64,000 nt of DNA from Sulfitobacter sp. W027 (GTDB lineage: Bacteria; Pseudomonadota; Alphaproteobacteria; Rhodobacterales; Rhodobacteraceae). The notes under the pieces are model-generated. The model did no database searches and was not told the DNA's origin. It worked only from the letters and a program-made list of their open reading frames with translations. The position numbers and the translations under genes are program-made. Shown here one piece after another: positions 45,153-53,519 of this stretch. The stretch covers positions 993,501 to 1,057,500 of the forward strand of contig NZ_CP083564.1 of assembly GCF_025143985.1 (NCBI RefSeq), read 5' to 3'. The first letter of the stretch is position 1. Each line of letters starts with the position of its first letter.

Positions 45153-45499
45153 GCATTCGCCGAGATCACCACCGCTATTCAAAACGCGTCACACGCACCA
45201 AACGCTGGCAAGTCTTGCGCGCGGAAATCCTCGAACGCGATCGCTATCGCTGCCGTTCCTGCGGCTGCGGTGGGCGTTTGGAAGTGGATCACATCAAGCC
45301 GGTCCGGACGCATCCCGAGCTGTCCTATGAACCCGGCAACCTGCAAGCGCTCTGTCCGAGCTGCCACACCAGGAAAACAAGGATCGAGTGCGGGCATCCC
45401 CCGCCCCGAGAAGACCGCCAAAACTGGCGGCAAGCTGTCGAGGCGCTATCGCGCCCCGACGAACGCGGCATCAATCAAAAGGAAGTCAAAGATGCTTAA
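45149..45499 (+). CDS. HNH endonuclease
   Basis: A small HNH nuclease of 116 residues with two zinc-binding Cys pairs (CRSCGC and CPSCH) around LEVDHIKPVRTHP. HNH proteins beside terminase and portal genes are known to take part in DNA packaging in many phages. The start overlaps the head-closure stop (ATGA), and the capsid gene starts inside its last codons. Confidence 0.88.
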   Translation: MSIRRDHHRYSKRVTRTKRWQVLRAEILERDRYRCRSCGCGGRLEVDHIKPVRTHPELSYEPGNLQALCPSCHTRKTRIECGHPPPREDRQNWRQAVEALSRPDERGINQKEVKDA

Positions 45500-46727
45500 A
45501 TCAGTCGAAATCGCCCGGCGTCAGTCGGAAATCCGTCAGAACCTCTCCGAACTGGCAAATAAGGAAACACCGTCCGAGGATGAAGTCCGGAAAATGGGCG
45601 AACTCGATACCGAATATCGATCGAACGAAACGCGCTATCGTGCTGCCCTCATCGCCGAGGATACCGAACGTCGTGAGGCGGGAGAGGAACTTGAGACGCG
45701 CTCCGATCGTGAATGGGTCGAAATCATGGGGCGGTTCGAGTTGCGCCAGGTTGCTTTCGCTCTTGATGAAGGGCGCGCACTGGATGGCGCAACGAAAGAG
45801 ATCATTGACGAGATGCGCAGTCTCGGCGGTTATCAGGGCATCCCGGTCCCCTATGCCGCGCTGGAAACTCGCGCGGGTGAAACCGTCGCCGCGGATAATA
45901 TTGATCCCAAGGCGATCCGCCCGGTCATCGACCGCATCTTCCCCGGCTCTGTGGCCGAGAAAATCGGTGTTCAGCGGATCAGCATCGCGCAAGGTTCACT
46001 GGCATTTCCTGTGGCGACCTCTGGCGCAATCTTTGGCTGGCAAACGACCGAGCTGGGCGATGTTGGGGCGCAGAAGAAATATGCCACGACCGAGCGCAGC
46101 CTGTCGCCCGACCACACCGGCGGCGCGCAGATGGTTATCAGCCGCAAGGCGATGAAGCAAAGCGGCGAAGGGCTTGAGGCAGCCATTCGGCGGGATTTGA
46201 ATGCGGTGATCGGGGCCGAGCTGGACCGCGTGGTGATCAATGGCAGTGGCGCAACTGGCGAACCTCTTGGGATCATTCCCGGCGCGACGACCTACGGTAT
46301 CCAAAGCACTCCTGTTGGAGCAGAAGCCACCTGGGCGGCGTTCCGGGCTGAGGTTGTCGCCTTCATGCAAGCGAACGCCATTTCTAGCGCCAGCCAGGTC
46401 AACCTTGCCTTTGATCCGGCAATCTGGGCCGATTTGGATGAGGCCCTGATTGCAGGCACCGCTGTTTCGGAATGGGATCGCCTGACCAAGCATGTAGGCA
46501 CACCTGCAATCAGCAATGTAATCCCTGCTGCATCGTCAATTATGACTGCCAACGTCCAAGGTATCGCCCCTGGCTATTTGGGTCTCTACGGCGGCGTCGA
46601 CTTGATCCGGGATCCCTACACCAAAGCGGGTTCTGGTGCGTTGGTCCTGACTGGTCTGGTGACCGCTGACTTCACCGTGCCACGTGGGCTGCAAACTCGC
46701 ATTCTGACTGGACTGGCGGGCGTATAA
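45492..46727 (+). CDS. HK97-type major capsid protein
   Basis: A 411-residue protein with an N-terminal helical delta/scaffold domain (about 1-100: ARRQSEIRQNLSEL, ERREAGEELETR) and an HK97 fold (about 110-411) with PVIDRIFPGSVAEKIGVQ, FGWQTTELGDVG and ALVLTGLVTADFTVPRGLQTRILTGLAG at the end. The N-terminal part is usually removed by the prohead protease, encoded just after it. The ATG at 45492 follows AAGGAAG. Its TAA overlaps the protease ATG as TAATG. Confidence 0.9.
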   Translation: MLKSVEIARRQSEIRQNLSELANKETPSEDEVRKMGELDTEYRSNETRYRAALIAEDTERREAGEELETRSDREWVEIMGRFELRQVAFALDEGRALDGATKEIIDEMRSLGGYQGIPVPYAALETRAGETVAADNIDPKAIRPVIDRIFPGSVAEKIGVQRISIAQGSLAFPVATSGAIFGWQTTELGDVGAQKKYATTERSLSPDHTGGAQMVISRKAMKQSGEGLEAAIRRDLNAVIGAELDRVVINGSGATGEPLGIIPGATTYGIQSTPVGAEATWAAFRAEVVAFMQANAISSASQVNLAFDPAIWADLDEALIAGTAVSEWDRLTKHVGTPAISNVIPAASSIMTANVQGIAPGYLGLYGGVDLIRDPYTKAGSGALVLTGLVTADFTVPRGLQTRILTGLAGV

Positions 46728-47306
46728 TGCTTTGGGGTGCTCACACCGGCAGCCTTGAGCTGCGCACCGAGGGGCGGAGAAATCCGCCTTCGGGCAACCT
46801 TTCCATATGGCCGGGAAACCGTGCTGGCCGAGCGCATGGGCGCGGGGCGTGAGCGTCGAGAGATGATTGCAGCTCGCGCCTTTGCCGATCGGCTGGACCG
46901 GGGCGAGGACGTGCATTTCCTTTCCGGCCATGACTTTAACAAGCCGCTGGCATCACGTTCCGCTGGCAGCCTTACTTTGACGGAAACTGACGATGCTTTG
47001 ATTATCGAAGCCCGGATCAGCGCGGACATGGGGCAGGTTTCTTATGTTCGCGACTTCCTGTCTGCCCATGCGGCCGGGCTAGTGCGCGGTCTGTCGCCAG
47101 GCTTTCGGGTTCGGCCAGGTGGCGAAACGGTTGAAGCGCGCGGCGGAGCGATCCTGCGCACGATCCGCGCCGCCGACCTGATTGAAATCAGCGCGGTAAC
47201 CAAACCAGCTTATCCGCAAGCTCAGATCGAGGCGCGGAATTGGCAGCCTGTGGCGGAAGCTGCGCAACGCGTGGTGAGCGTTCATCCCGCAATCCGATGG
47301 AGGTGA
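46727..47306 (+). CDS. HK97 prohead protease with apparent +1 frameshift
   Basis: Two frames are needed to read the family pattern. The ATG at 46727, coupled to the capsid stop, gives MLWGAHTGSLELRTEG. From about 46776 the next frame gives GGEIRLRATFPYGRETVLAER, then HFLSGHDFNKPLASR (catalytic-His region) and the SxSPGF-like GLSPGFRV and ITKPAYPQA regions. Omitting one C at 46775 joins them without a gap. This may be a sequencing error, a real defect, or programmed +1 shifting at GGG-CGG-AGA; a start at GTG 46737 would avoid the shift but loses the family N-terminus. Confidence 0.7.
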
Positions 47307-47308
47307 AT

Positions 47309-48373
47309 ATGCTCGGATGGTTTAAGAACAAGCTGCGCCCGATCGAGGCGCGGTCGGGCGGATCAAGCTACACTACGCAGGTGATGACAGCGCGTGAGGG
47401 CTACATCAGCGGGCGGCGCGGGGTCGCCGAGCTGACGGCGACCGTTCAGAGCTGCGTGTCGCTATGGGAAGGCGGGTTCGCAATGGCGGATGTGACTGGC
47501 ACCGATTTGCTAACGCGACAGCACATGGCAATGACCGCCCGTTCTATCGCGTTAAATGGCGAGGCCGTCTTTCTTCTCACTGAAATGGGGCTGGTCCCGG
47601 CGACTGATTGGGATGTAACGACGCGCAATGGACGCCCGCGCGCATATCGTGTGACGCTTCCTGAGGCGACCGGCGGGCGATCGCAAACGGTACTTGCTGA
47701 AGAAGTGCTACATCTGCGGATCGGATCAGAAAGTATAGCGCCTTGGAGTGGTAGCGCACCCTTGCGCCGATCGAGCCTTACAGGCGGGATGCTACATGCT
47801 GTAGAAGCTGCGCTTGCTGAAACGTTCGAGAGCGCACCACTCGGCTCCCAGATCGTGCCATTGCCCGACACCGGCACCGACGATATGGAAACCATGCGAG
47901 CGGCGTTCAAAGGGAGGCGCGGCTCGACGCTAGTGATCGAGGGCGTGGCTCAGGCCACGGCGGCGGGCATGAACCCGACGATCGGCCAGAAGCCAGATCA
48001 GCTTTCACCCGACCTGTCAAAGAGCATGACGGACGAAACGCTGGCAGCGGCACGTGAGGGCATTCTAATGGCGTACGGCGTCCTGCCCTCTCTAGCCAAC
48101 CGTGCGGTCACTGGGCCAGCGGTGCGAGAGGCGCAGCGACAGCTTGCCATTTGGACCTTGCAGCCGATCGCTGCGCTGCTGGCCGATGAGGCGTCGGACA
48201 AGCTGGGTGTGAAGGTGGAAATTGACACGATCCGGCCTTTGCAAGCCTTCGACGCGGGAGGCCGTGCCAGGGCGCTATCCGCGATCATCAAAACGCTGGC
48301 CGAAGCGAAGGCGGCTGACATCGATCCGGCTGCCGTTTCCGGCGCGATGCGCATGGTGGATTGGGAGAGATAA
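47309..48373 (+). CDS. Phage portal protein (HK97 family)
   Basis: Portal proteins form the dodecameric gate for DNA entry. Seen are VAELTATVQSCVSLWEGGFA, RQHMAMTARSIALNGEAVFLL, VLHLRIG and the late PSLANRAVTGPAVREAQRQLAIWTLQPIAALLADE. The 354 residues are slightly short for HK97 portals. The ATG at 47309 has GGAGG five bases upstream, inside the protease gene end. It comes after capsid and protease, the opposite of the usual portal-protease-capsid order. Confidence 0.88.
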   Translation: MLGWFKNKLRPIEARSGGSSYTTQVMTAREGYISGRRGVAELTATVQSCVSLWEGGFAMADVTGTDLLTRQHMAMTARSIALNGEAVFLLTEMGLVPATDWDVTTRNGRPRAYRVTLPEATGGRSQTVLAEEVLHLRIGSESIAPWSGSAPLRRSSLTGGMLHAVEAALAETFESAPLGSQIVPLPDTGTDDMETMRAAFKGRRGSTLVIEGVAQATAAGMNPTIGQKPDQLSPDLSKSMTDETLAAAREGILMAYGVLPSLANRAVTGPAVREAQRQLAIWTLQPIAALLADEASDKLGVKVEIDTIRPLQAFDAGGRARALSAIIKTLAEAKAADIDPAAVSGAMRMVDWER

Positions 48374-48483
48374 GGCGATCACCCTTGGCTGTCTTTCGCC
48401 ACGTGATCCGGTTTAGTCGGCGAGTACCGCAACAACCCCGACGGCGCGCGGCCCGTTCTCTAAACTCTCGGGCGCGGCGCGCA

Positions 48484-48930
48484 TCAACCGTCGTCCGAAT
48501 GTATGGTTTTGCCAAAATAGAAGCCAAGTATCAGAAGGAAGCCGCTCGAGAGGAATTCCGGTATCTCAGGAATACTCCCGTAATAAATTGATGTTCCCTG
48601 ATGGATGCAAATCAACAGGGTAATGGAGATAGCGATCATCGAAGTGACGGCCCGTGGGCTCTTGATGAAATTAGTGATGCCTCTGCCGTGAGTGGCGCCA
48701 ACTATCGCAAGTAATTGTTCATCGAAGCCATAGACATCGACAGACTTACCATGGACATATACCCGGTTAATAACACTAGTTGTTACGCCCTGTTGTTCCC
48801 AATCAAAACCGACAGTATAGAGTGATCCGTCTAAAAAACGGTTCTGCACTGAAACGATTTTGAGGTTCTCTGCAGTGGGGCTTCGCCGCTTTACCGCAGA
48901 AAATACTTTCTCCAAGTTAGTATCTGACAT
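48484..48930 (-). CDS. Membrane protein of unknown function in the element
   Basis: The 148-residue protein has a soluble first part (VSVQNRFLDGSLYTVGFDWEQ) and two hydrophobic helices near 95-110 and 125-143. It is the second gene after the Xre repressor, with one base between the xre TAG stop and its ATG, so both are one operon. I do not recognise the family. It could be an accessory cargo, for example an exclusion or immunity protein, which is only a guess from position. Confidence 0.65.
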   Translation of the reverse strand: MSDTNLEKVFSAVKRRSPTAENLKIVSVQNRFLDGSLYTVGFDWEQQGVTTSVINRVYVHGKSVDVYGFDEQLLAIVGATHGRGITNFIKSPRAVTSMIAISITLLICIHQGTSIYYGSIPEIPEFLSSGFLLILGFYFGKTIHSDDG

Positions 48931-48931
48931 T

Positions 48932-49159
48932 CTATGACTTTCTCAATCTGACGCCCACACCGCGATCATTCGCCGGGATAAAATCAATTCCCACTTTCTC
49001 GAGCGTTTCTTGCAACTTTGCTTGTGCCTTAATCGAAACAACCCGACGTTCTTTTTCAAAATCAACAATGGTTGAAAGACCAACGCCCGCTGCTTTCGCT
49101 AATTCTGGCTGAGTTAGTCCGATTAAGGCGCGGGCTGCCCGGCATTGTGCTGGAGTCAT
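48932..49159 (-). CDS. Xre-family HTH regulator
   Basis: A 75-residue helix-turn-helix protein: AARALIGLTQPELAKAAGVGLSTIVDFEKERR, the Cro/C1 type. It is likely the repressor controlling the divergent promoters at 49160-49240. The ATG at 49159 is preferred to TTG 49165, and no ribosome site is seen before it; the palindrome at 49162-49178 abuts the start. It is followed at once by the membrane-protein gene. Confidence 0.87.
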   Translation of the reverse strand: MTPAQCRAARALIGLTQPELAKAAGVGLSTIVDFEKERRVVSIKAQAKLQETLEKVGIDFIPANDRGVGVRLRKS

Positions 49160-49161
49160 TA

Positions 49162-49178
49162 TCAATATTTAATGTTGA
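49162..49178. promoter_or_regulatory. Candidate operator for the Xre repressor
   Basis: The 17-bp near-palindrome TCAATATTTAATGTTGA lies directly upstream of the xre start. A third matching half-site, TCAACAT, sits at 49200-49206 and pairs exactly with ATGTTGA at 49172-49178. Such spaced half-sites between divergent genes are typical of phage-type repressors. No protein binding is shown. Confidence 0.5.
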
Positions 49179-49240
49179 CGCTTTGGGCGTCTATCCTTAT
49201 CAACATAAACTATTGCTACCCCAGTTGAGAGATCGTGACA

Positions 49241-49678
49241 ATGACCAATAAACGCGTTTGCGCGAACAGCCCAGTTATGTCTCGCCGCACTCTGTTGAGT
49301 GTATTTCCTGCAACTGTTGCTTTTGCGGTTCCAGTAACGGCCAGTGTTGAGGACCCCGTTTTGCCAATCTACCACAATTGGTGCTCTGCCCGTGCAGACT
49401 GGGAACGCGCCGCTGCAATTCCCGGAAACGGCGATGCTGACAGCCCTGAAACTTTAGCCGCTGATAGAGCAGAGTTTGTGGCACTTGATGCTTTGGGAAA
49501 CTTAACGCCAACCAGTTCGGAGGGAATCGCGGCGATAGCCCATGTTCTATGGGTCTATGAGGGTCCATCGGCGGCGCCAGGTAGCGACTTGTACAAAGAG
49601 CAATCTGAGTGGGAAGGAAACAGGCTAATCCAAGCGATTTGGCGGGGCGCGGCCAGAGTTAATACACTTCCGGAATAG
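49241..49678 (+). CDS. Putative exported protein of unknown function
   Basis: A 145-residue protein with SRRTLLSVFPATVAFAVPVTASV near the start, which could be a Tat or Sec signal. The mature part has WCSARADWERAAAIP and ends with EGNRLIQAIWRGAARVN. It is transcribed divergently from xre. Similar short proteins are known to me from roseobacter mobile elements but have no function. The ATG at 49241 is preferred over GTG 49235. Confidence 0.6.
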   Translation: MTNKRVCANSPVMSRRTLLSVFPATVAFAVPVTASVEDPVLPIYHNWCSARADWERAAAIPGNGDADSPETLAADRAEFVALDALGNLTPTSSEGIAAIAHVLWVYEGPSAAPGSDLYKEQSEWEGNRLIQAIWRGAARVNTLPE

Positions 49679-49768
49679 CAAAGTCCAGTTCGAATATTCG
49701 CTATAGACCGACCCGGCAGGGTCCTTCTATTCGTTTAGATATTGGGTAAAGAGGCAAGGAGACGAAAG

Positions 49769-50263
49769 ATGAGTTTGGATATACTGCCAACATCAGCGGC
49801 GTGCGATGTGATGGGGCTGGATCGTCAGCGCCTGAATGAAGACATTGCAGCAGGTATTTACCAATGCGCCCCCGAGGCGCAAAAATCGACGGGTCGCTTT
49901 TGGGACAAGCCGGACTTGTGCGGACTTTTCCTCTACGCGTTTCTTCTCCGCGTTTATGGCGCGCAGGGCGAAACTGCCACAAAGCCCCGCGAACGAAAGC
50001 CTGCCATCAGTAAAAAGGTAGCGGGGATGTACGCTTGTAAGGTCGCAGAAGCCCTGCGTTCGGACCGTCCTGAAGGCTCCGACCGGATCGACTTGCCGTT
50101 GAGTGGGTTCAACGATGACTGGATTGCAAACAAGTATGACCAGCCCCCAGCGTTTTTCGCAGGCGAAGTTGGCTCGGAGATTGCCACCATCTGCTTCAGC
50201 TTGACCGGCATTCAGGCTGCGACGGATGCCAAGCTCGCCGATTGGTCTGGCGAAAGCGCCTGA
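49769..50263 (+). CDS. MerR-like helix-turn-helix protein of the element
   Basis: The 164-residue protein starts with a HTH (LPTSAACDVMGLDRQRLNEDIAAGIYQCAP) followed by a probable wing. Such genes are common next to integrases of Rhodobacterales elements and may act as excisionase or activator. The ATG at 49769 has AAGGAG about eight bases upstream. It is followed after ten bases by the 59-residue gene that leads into the integrase. Confidence 0.7.
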   Translation: MSLDILPTSAACDVMGLDRQRLNEDIAAGIYQCAPEAQKSTGRFWDKPDLCGLFLYAFLLRVYGAQGETATKPRERKPAISKKVAGMYACKVAEALRSDRPEGSDRIDLPLSGFNDDWIANKYDQPPAFFAGEVGSEIATICFSLTGIQAATDAKLADWSGESA

Positions 50264-50273
50264 GGAGATATTC

Positions 50274-50453
50274 ATGTCTGGTCGCCCCGCAGTTCTGAAG
50301 CAATCTGAGCTCACCCGCTACGCTAAGGCGTTGCAGGCGGCAGGGGTGAAGCAATGGCGTGTCGTGGTCCGCGTTGACGGTTCTCATGAGATTGTTGCAG
50401 GGGCAACTGACGTCGATCAAGTAGGCCCCGATCCCGACGAGTTGCTGCGATGA
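50274..50453 (+). CDS. Small phage-type protein upstream of integrase
   Basis: A 59-residue protein: SGRPAVLKQSELTRYAKALQAAGVKQWRVVVRVDG and an acidic tail. The ATG at 50274 has GAGGAG six bases upstream and the stop overlaps the integrase start as ATGA. Proteins of this pattern regularly precede integrases in this bacterial group. Function unknown; a small DNA-binding factor is possible. Confidence 0.65.
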   Translation: MSGRPAVLKQSELTRYAKALQAAGVKQWRVVVRVDGSHEIVAGATDVDQVGPDPDELLR

Positions 50454-51520
50454 CCAGACGCAAGAACCCATACCCAGGCGTTCGCAAGAATGTCGTCAAA
50501 GGTCGCATCTACTGGAAGTTTGAGCGCGGTGACTTCCGTATCAATCTGCCCGGCCCCTATGGCTCAGCGGACTTTCTGGCGGCATACGAGGCCGCGCTTG
50601 CCGGTTCCAAGCCCTCAAGCGCATCGACTGCACTTGCAGGCACGCTTGCATGGCTGATCGAGCAATACCTGCGTAGCCTGCGGTTTCAGAACCTTTCCGA
50701 CAGCCGCAAGCGCACGATCCGCCTTGAGTTGGATTGGCTGCGGAAAGAGGCGGGGAGGTATCAGTTTGAGCGGCTGGAAGTCCGGCACGTCGAAGCCCTC
50801 ATGTCTAAGAAAAAAGGACCGACCGCCGCCAACACAGTTAAAAAGAACCTGTCCATGCTGTTCAATTTTGCGGCTAAGAAACTTGGCTATACTGGCCCGA
50901 ACCCGGCGCGCCATGCCGAACGCATGAAAACGAACCCGGACGGTTTCCATACATGGACTGACGCCGAGGTGAGCCGCTTCCTCGAACAGCACGGCCCGAC
51001 CACAAAAGCGCGGCTGGTGATGCTCCTGGCGCTCAATACCGGCATGGCACGGCAAGACCTTGCGCGTGTCGGTCGCCAGCACGTCAAGGAGGGCCGGATC
51101 GCCTATCGCAGGCATAAGACCGCCGTAGCGGCTGACATGCCAATCCTGCCTGAGTTGGCCGAAGAACTGCGCCACGTTCCCAAGGATCGGCTACTGTTCG
51201 TCACCCAGGAAAAAAGCGACAAGCCATATGCTGTCGCATCGCTCGGCAACTGGTTCCGTGACAGATGCGCCGAGGCCAATGTTCCAGGTTCGCTGCACGG
51301 ACTGCGGAAGGCCGGGGCCACCAGGCTTGCAAACGCCGGAGCGTCGGAATGGGAGATCGCATCTTACCTTGCGCACTCCGACACGACACAGGCGGCGGTC
51401 TACACCAAGAAAGCCAACCGGGCGCGCTTAGCGGACAGCGGTTTTGCGAAGCTGAATGCGGGAAAAGTGTCCAACCCATCCGACCAGTTGGACAAGAAGG
51501 AAGGAAAAGCTAATGATTAA
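50450..51520 (+). CDS. Tyrosine-type site-specific integrase
   Basis: The protein has an N-terminal arm-binding part, a SAM-like core-binding domain (about residues 65-165) and a catalytic domain. The catalytic set is complete: Arg201 (TGMARQD), His283 and Arg286 (HGLR), His309 (LAHSD) and the nucleophile Tyr318 (VYTKKA). It lies 17 bp from the right attachment site in tRNA-Glu, the standard place. At 356 residues it looks intact and should catalyse integration and, with a helper, excision. Confidence 0.95.
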   Translation: MTRRKNPYPGVRKNVVKGRIYWKFERGDFRINLPGPYGSADFLAAYEAALAGSKPSSASTALAGTLAWLIEQYLRSLRFQNLSDSRKRTIRLELDWLRKEAGRYQFERLEVRHVEALMSKKKGPTAANTVKKNLSMLFNFAAKKLGYTGPNPARHAERMKTNPDGFHTWTDAEVSRFLEQHGPTTKARLVMLLALNTGMARQDLARVGRQHVKEGRIAYRRHKTAVAADMPILPELAEELRHVPKDRLLFVTQEKSDKPYAVASLGNWFRDRCAEANVPGSLHGLRKAGATRLANAGASEWEIASYLAHSDTTQAAVYTKKANRARLADSGFAKLNAGKVSNPSDQLDKKEGKAND

Positions 51521-51537
51521 CAACGGCTTATGTGTGG

Positions 51538-51555
51538 AAGTGGCAGCCCGTAGGG
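51538..51555. repeat. attR, 18-bp direct repeat in tRNA-Glu
   Basis: AAGTGGCAGCCCGTAGGG, identical to 41447-41464. Fifteen of its bases (51541-51555) are the 3' end of the tRNA gene including CCA, so insertion restored an intact tRNA. Confidence 0.93.
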
Positions 51556-51615
51556 GAATCGAACCCCTCTTTCCAGGTTGAAAACCTGGCGTCCTAACCG
51601 ATAGACGAACGGGCC
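51541..51615 (-). tRNA. tRNA-Glu (UUC anticodon)
   Basis: Read on the minus strand, the 75 bases fold as a cloverleaf: acceptor GGCCCGT with ACGGGCT, the anticodon stem CCAGG/CCTGG around the loop TTTTCAA giving anticodon UUC, and the T-loop GGTTCGATTCC. A 3' CCA is encoded. The 3' end doubles as the integration site of the element to the left. Confidence 0.95.
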
Positions 51616-51727
51616 ACTCTGTGTCAGTGCAGCGTTTGAAGTGTTGCTGCTCTGTCTGTGAGCGGACGTTTAAGTAATCCTGCGGAGGGCTGCAAGCAGA
51701 AAAATGAACTTTTTCTAGAAAAAGTTT

Positions 51728-53467
51728 TCAGGCTCGTGCGGCGTCTTCCAAACGCAGTTGAACGCTGCGCCGACCACGGAAATTGTTGATGTCGAGACGC
51801 CCTGCGAGGTGGAAACGCGCGCCGCCGTGGTTCTCAAGCGCGGGGCCGAGGGGGCCGTCGTAGGCGCCAAAGGAAATGGCTTCCAGATTCGCGCCCAGTC
51901 CGTCTCCGAAACTCACTTTGAGATGGTTCTCGCCCACGCGTTTGGCAAAGCGGATTTGCATATCGGCGAAGGCATAGCGCGGCGCGGGGGCGCCTGCGCC
52001 GAAGGGGCCGGCTTGGTCAACCATCTCGGCCAGTTCTACCGTGGCCGCACCGGGCATCATCATGCCGCAGAGGTTGAGATCTGCAGGGCCTGCCAAATGC
52101 GCGCCCTGTTTGGTGAGCAATTCGCCCAAGCGTTCCATGGCCGCATCGATCTTGTCTTCCGCCACCGTGAGGCCCGCCGCCATCTTGTGACCGCCGCCTT
52201 TGATCAGCAGCCCTTCAGCTGCAAGGCGTTGGATCGGCGCGCCGAGGTCGATACCGCTGATCGAGCGGCCCGAGCCTTTGCCGATGCCGTCTTCGACGCC
52301 GATGACAATTGAGGGGCGGTTCGACGCTTCCTTAAGCCGTGAGGCGACGATGCCCACCACGCCGGGGTGCCAGCCGGGGCCAGCGGCCCATGCCAGTGGT
52401 CCGTCAAAGCCGCGATCCTCAGCCTGTGCCATGGCGCTGGCGCGCACGGCGGCCTCAACCTCTCGGCGGTCGGTGTTCAGTTGGTCCAGCCGTTCGGCGA
52501 GGGCCGCGGCCTCATGCGGGTCGGCTGTGGCCAGAAGCCGCGCACCTAAGTCTGCTTGGCCAATGCGTCCGCCCGCGTTGATGCGGGGGCCAAGCAGGAA
52601 ACCGAGGTGGTAGGCTGTGGGCGCCGTGTCCATCCGTGCGACATCGGCCAGCGCTGCGAGGCCGGGCCGCGCGCGGCGGGCCATGACCTTCAGGCCCTGT
52701 CGTACGAAGGCGCGGTTCACGCCGATGAGGGGGGCCACATCTGCCACGGTGGCCAGCCCCACAAGATCCAGCATCGACATCGAGTCCGGTCCTTTGCGGC
52801 CCGCTTCGCGCAACTGACGCCCCGCTTCGACGAGCATCAAAAAGACCACCGCAGCGGCGCAGAGATGCGCTAGTGTGCCATCTTCATCTTGGCGGTTGGG
52901 GTTCACCACGGCCAGCGCATCAGGCAGCGTTTCGCCGCCCAGGTGGTGGTCGAGCACGATGACATCTGCGCCTTTGGCCGCCTCGATTGGTCCGTGAGAG
53001 AGTGTGCCGCAGTCGACGCAGACGATCAGGTCATGCTCCGCCGCCAGTGCCGACATGGCCTCGTCATTGGGGCCATAGCCCTCGTCGATACGGTCGGGGA
53101 TATAGAGCGTCGCGCGGTGGCCCATGTCGCGCAGCCAGACCAGCAGCAGCGCAGCCGATGAGCCGCCGTCCACGTCGTAGTCGGCAAAGATGGCAATGCG
53201 TTCTTGGGCCTGAAGCGCCGCAAGGAACCGCGTCGCCGCTGCCTCCATATCCCGCAAGGAACGCGGGTCGGGCAAGAGATCGCGCAGGGCGGGGGCCAAG
53301 AAGCCCGCGGCTTGGGTATCGACCACCCCGCGGCGCGCCAGCACTTGGCACACCGGGTCGGGCAGGCCCGCGCGCTGCACCAGCAGTTCTGCCGCGCGGG
53401 TCAGTTCCACGTCAGGGCCGATCCAGCGCCGCCCGGTCAAAGATGTTTCGACACCGAGAAAGCTCAT
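51728..53467 (-). CDS. recJ: Single-stranded-DNA-specific exonuclease RecJ
   Basis: RecJ degrades single-stranded DNA 5' to 3' in recombination and repair. The DHH phosphoesterase motifs are seen in order: IFADYDVDGGSSAA, VCVDCGT, VIVLDHHLGG and ALVNPNR-like AVVNPNRQD, then the GPRINAGGRIG and HKMAAGLTV (DHHA1) region. The length of 579 residues is normal. It is the last gene of a probable hom-glpX-recJ transcript on the minus strand, 52 bp after glpX. Confidence 0.97.
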   Translation of the reverse strand: MSFLGVETSLTGRRWIGPDVELTRAAELLVQRAGLPDPVCQVLARRGVVDTQAAGFLAPALRDLLPDPRSLRDMEAAATRFLAALQAQERIAIFADYDVDGGSSAALLLVWLRDMGHRATLYIPDRIDEGYGPNDEAMSALAAEHDLIVCVDCGTLSHGPIEAAKGADVIVLDHHLGGETLPDALAVVNPNRQDEDGTLAHLCAAAVVFLMLVEAGRQLREAGRKGPDSMSMLDLVGLATVADVAPLIGVNRAFVRQGLKVMARRARPGLAALADVARMDTAPTAYHLGFLLGPRINAGGRIGQADLGARLLATADPHEAAALAERLDQLNTDRREVEAAVRASAMAQAEDRGFDGPLAWAAGPGWHPGVVGIVASRLKEASNRPSIVIGVEDGIGKGSGRSISGIDLGAPIQRLAAEGLLIKGGGHKMAAGLTVAEDKIDAAMERLGELLTKQGAHLAGPADLNLCGMMMPGAATVELAEMVDQAGPFGAGAPAPRYAFADMQIRFAKRVGENHLKVSFGDGLGANLEAISFGAYDGPLGPALENHGGARFHLAGRLDINNFRGRRSVQLRLEDAARA

Positions 53468-53519
53468 TCGGACCTCATCTGGCCGTTATGGGAGGGGGTG
53501 GTGAAGGCCAGTCTGGCCC

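Larger units (their letters stand above)
41447..51555. mobile_element. Integrated element in tRNA-Glu; candidate capsid-forming satellite
   Basis: An 18-bp direct repeat (AAGTGGCAGCCCGTAGGG) marks both ends, and the right copy lies over the 3' end of tRNA-Glu. The 10,109 bp between hold an integrase next to the tRNA, an Xre-type regulator, a HTH protein, and genes for connector, TerL, head closure, HNH, capsid, protease and portal. No tail, tape-measure, lysis, primase or replication gene is recognisable. This gene set is what is known of capsid-forming phage satellites (cf-PICI), which build heads and borrow tails. A decayed prophage is the alternative. Confidence 0.85.
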
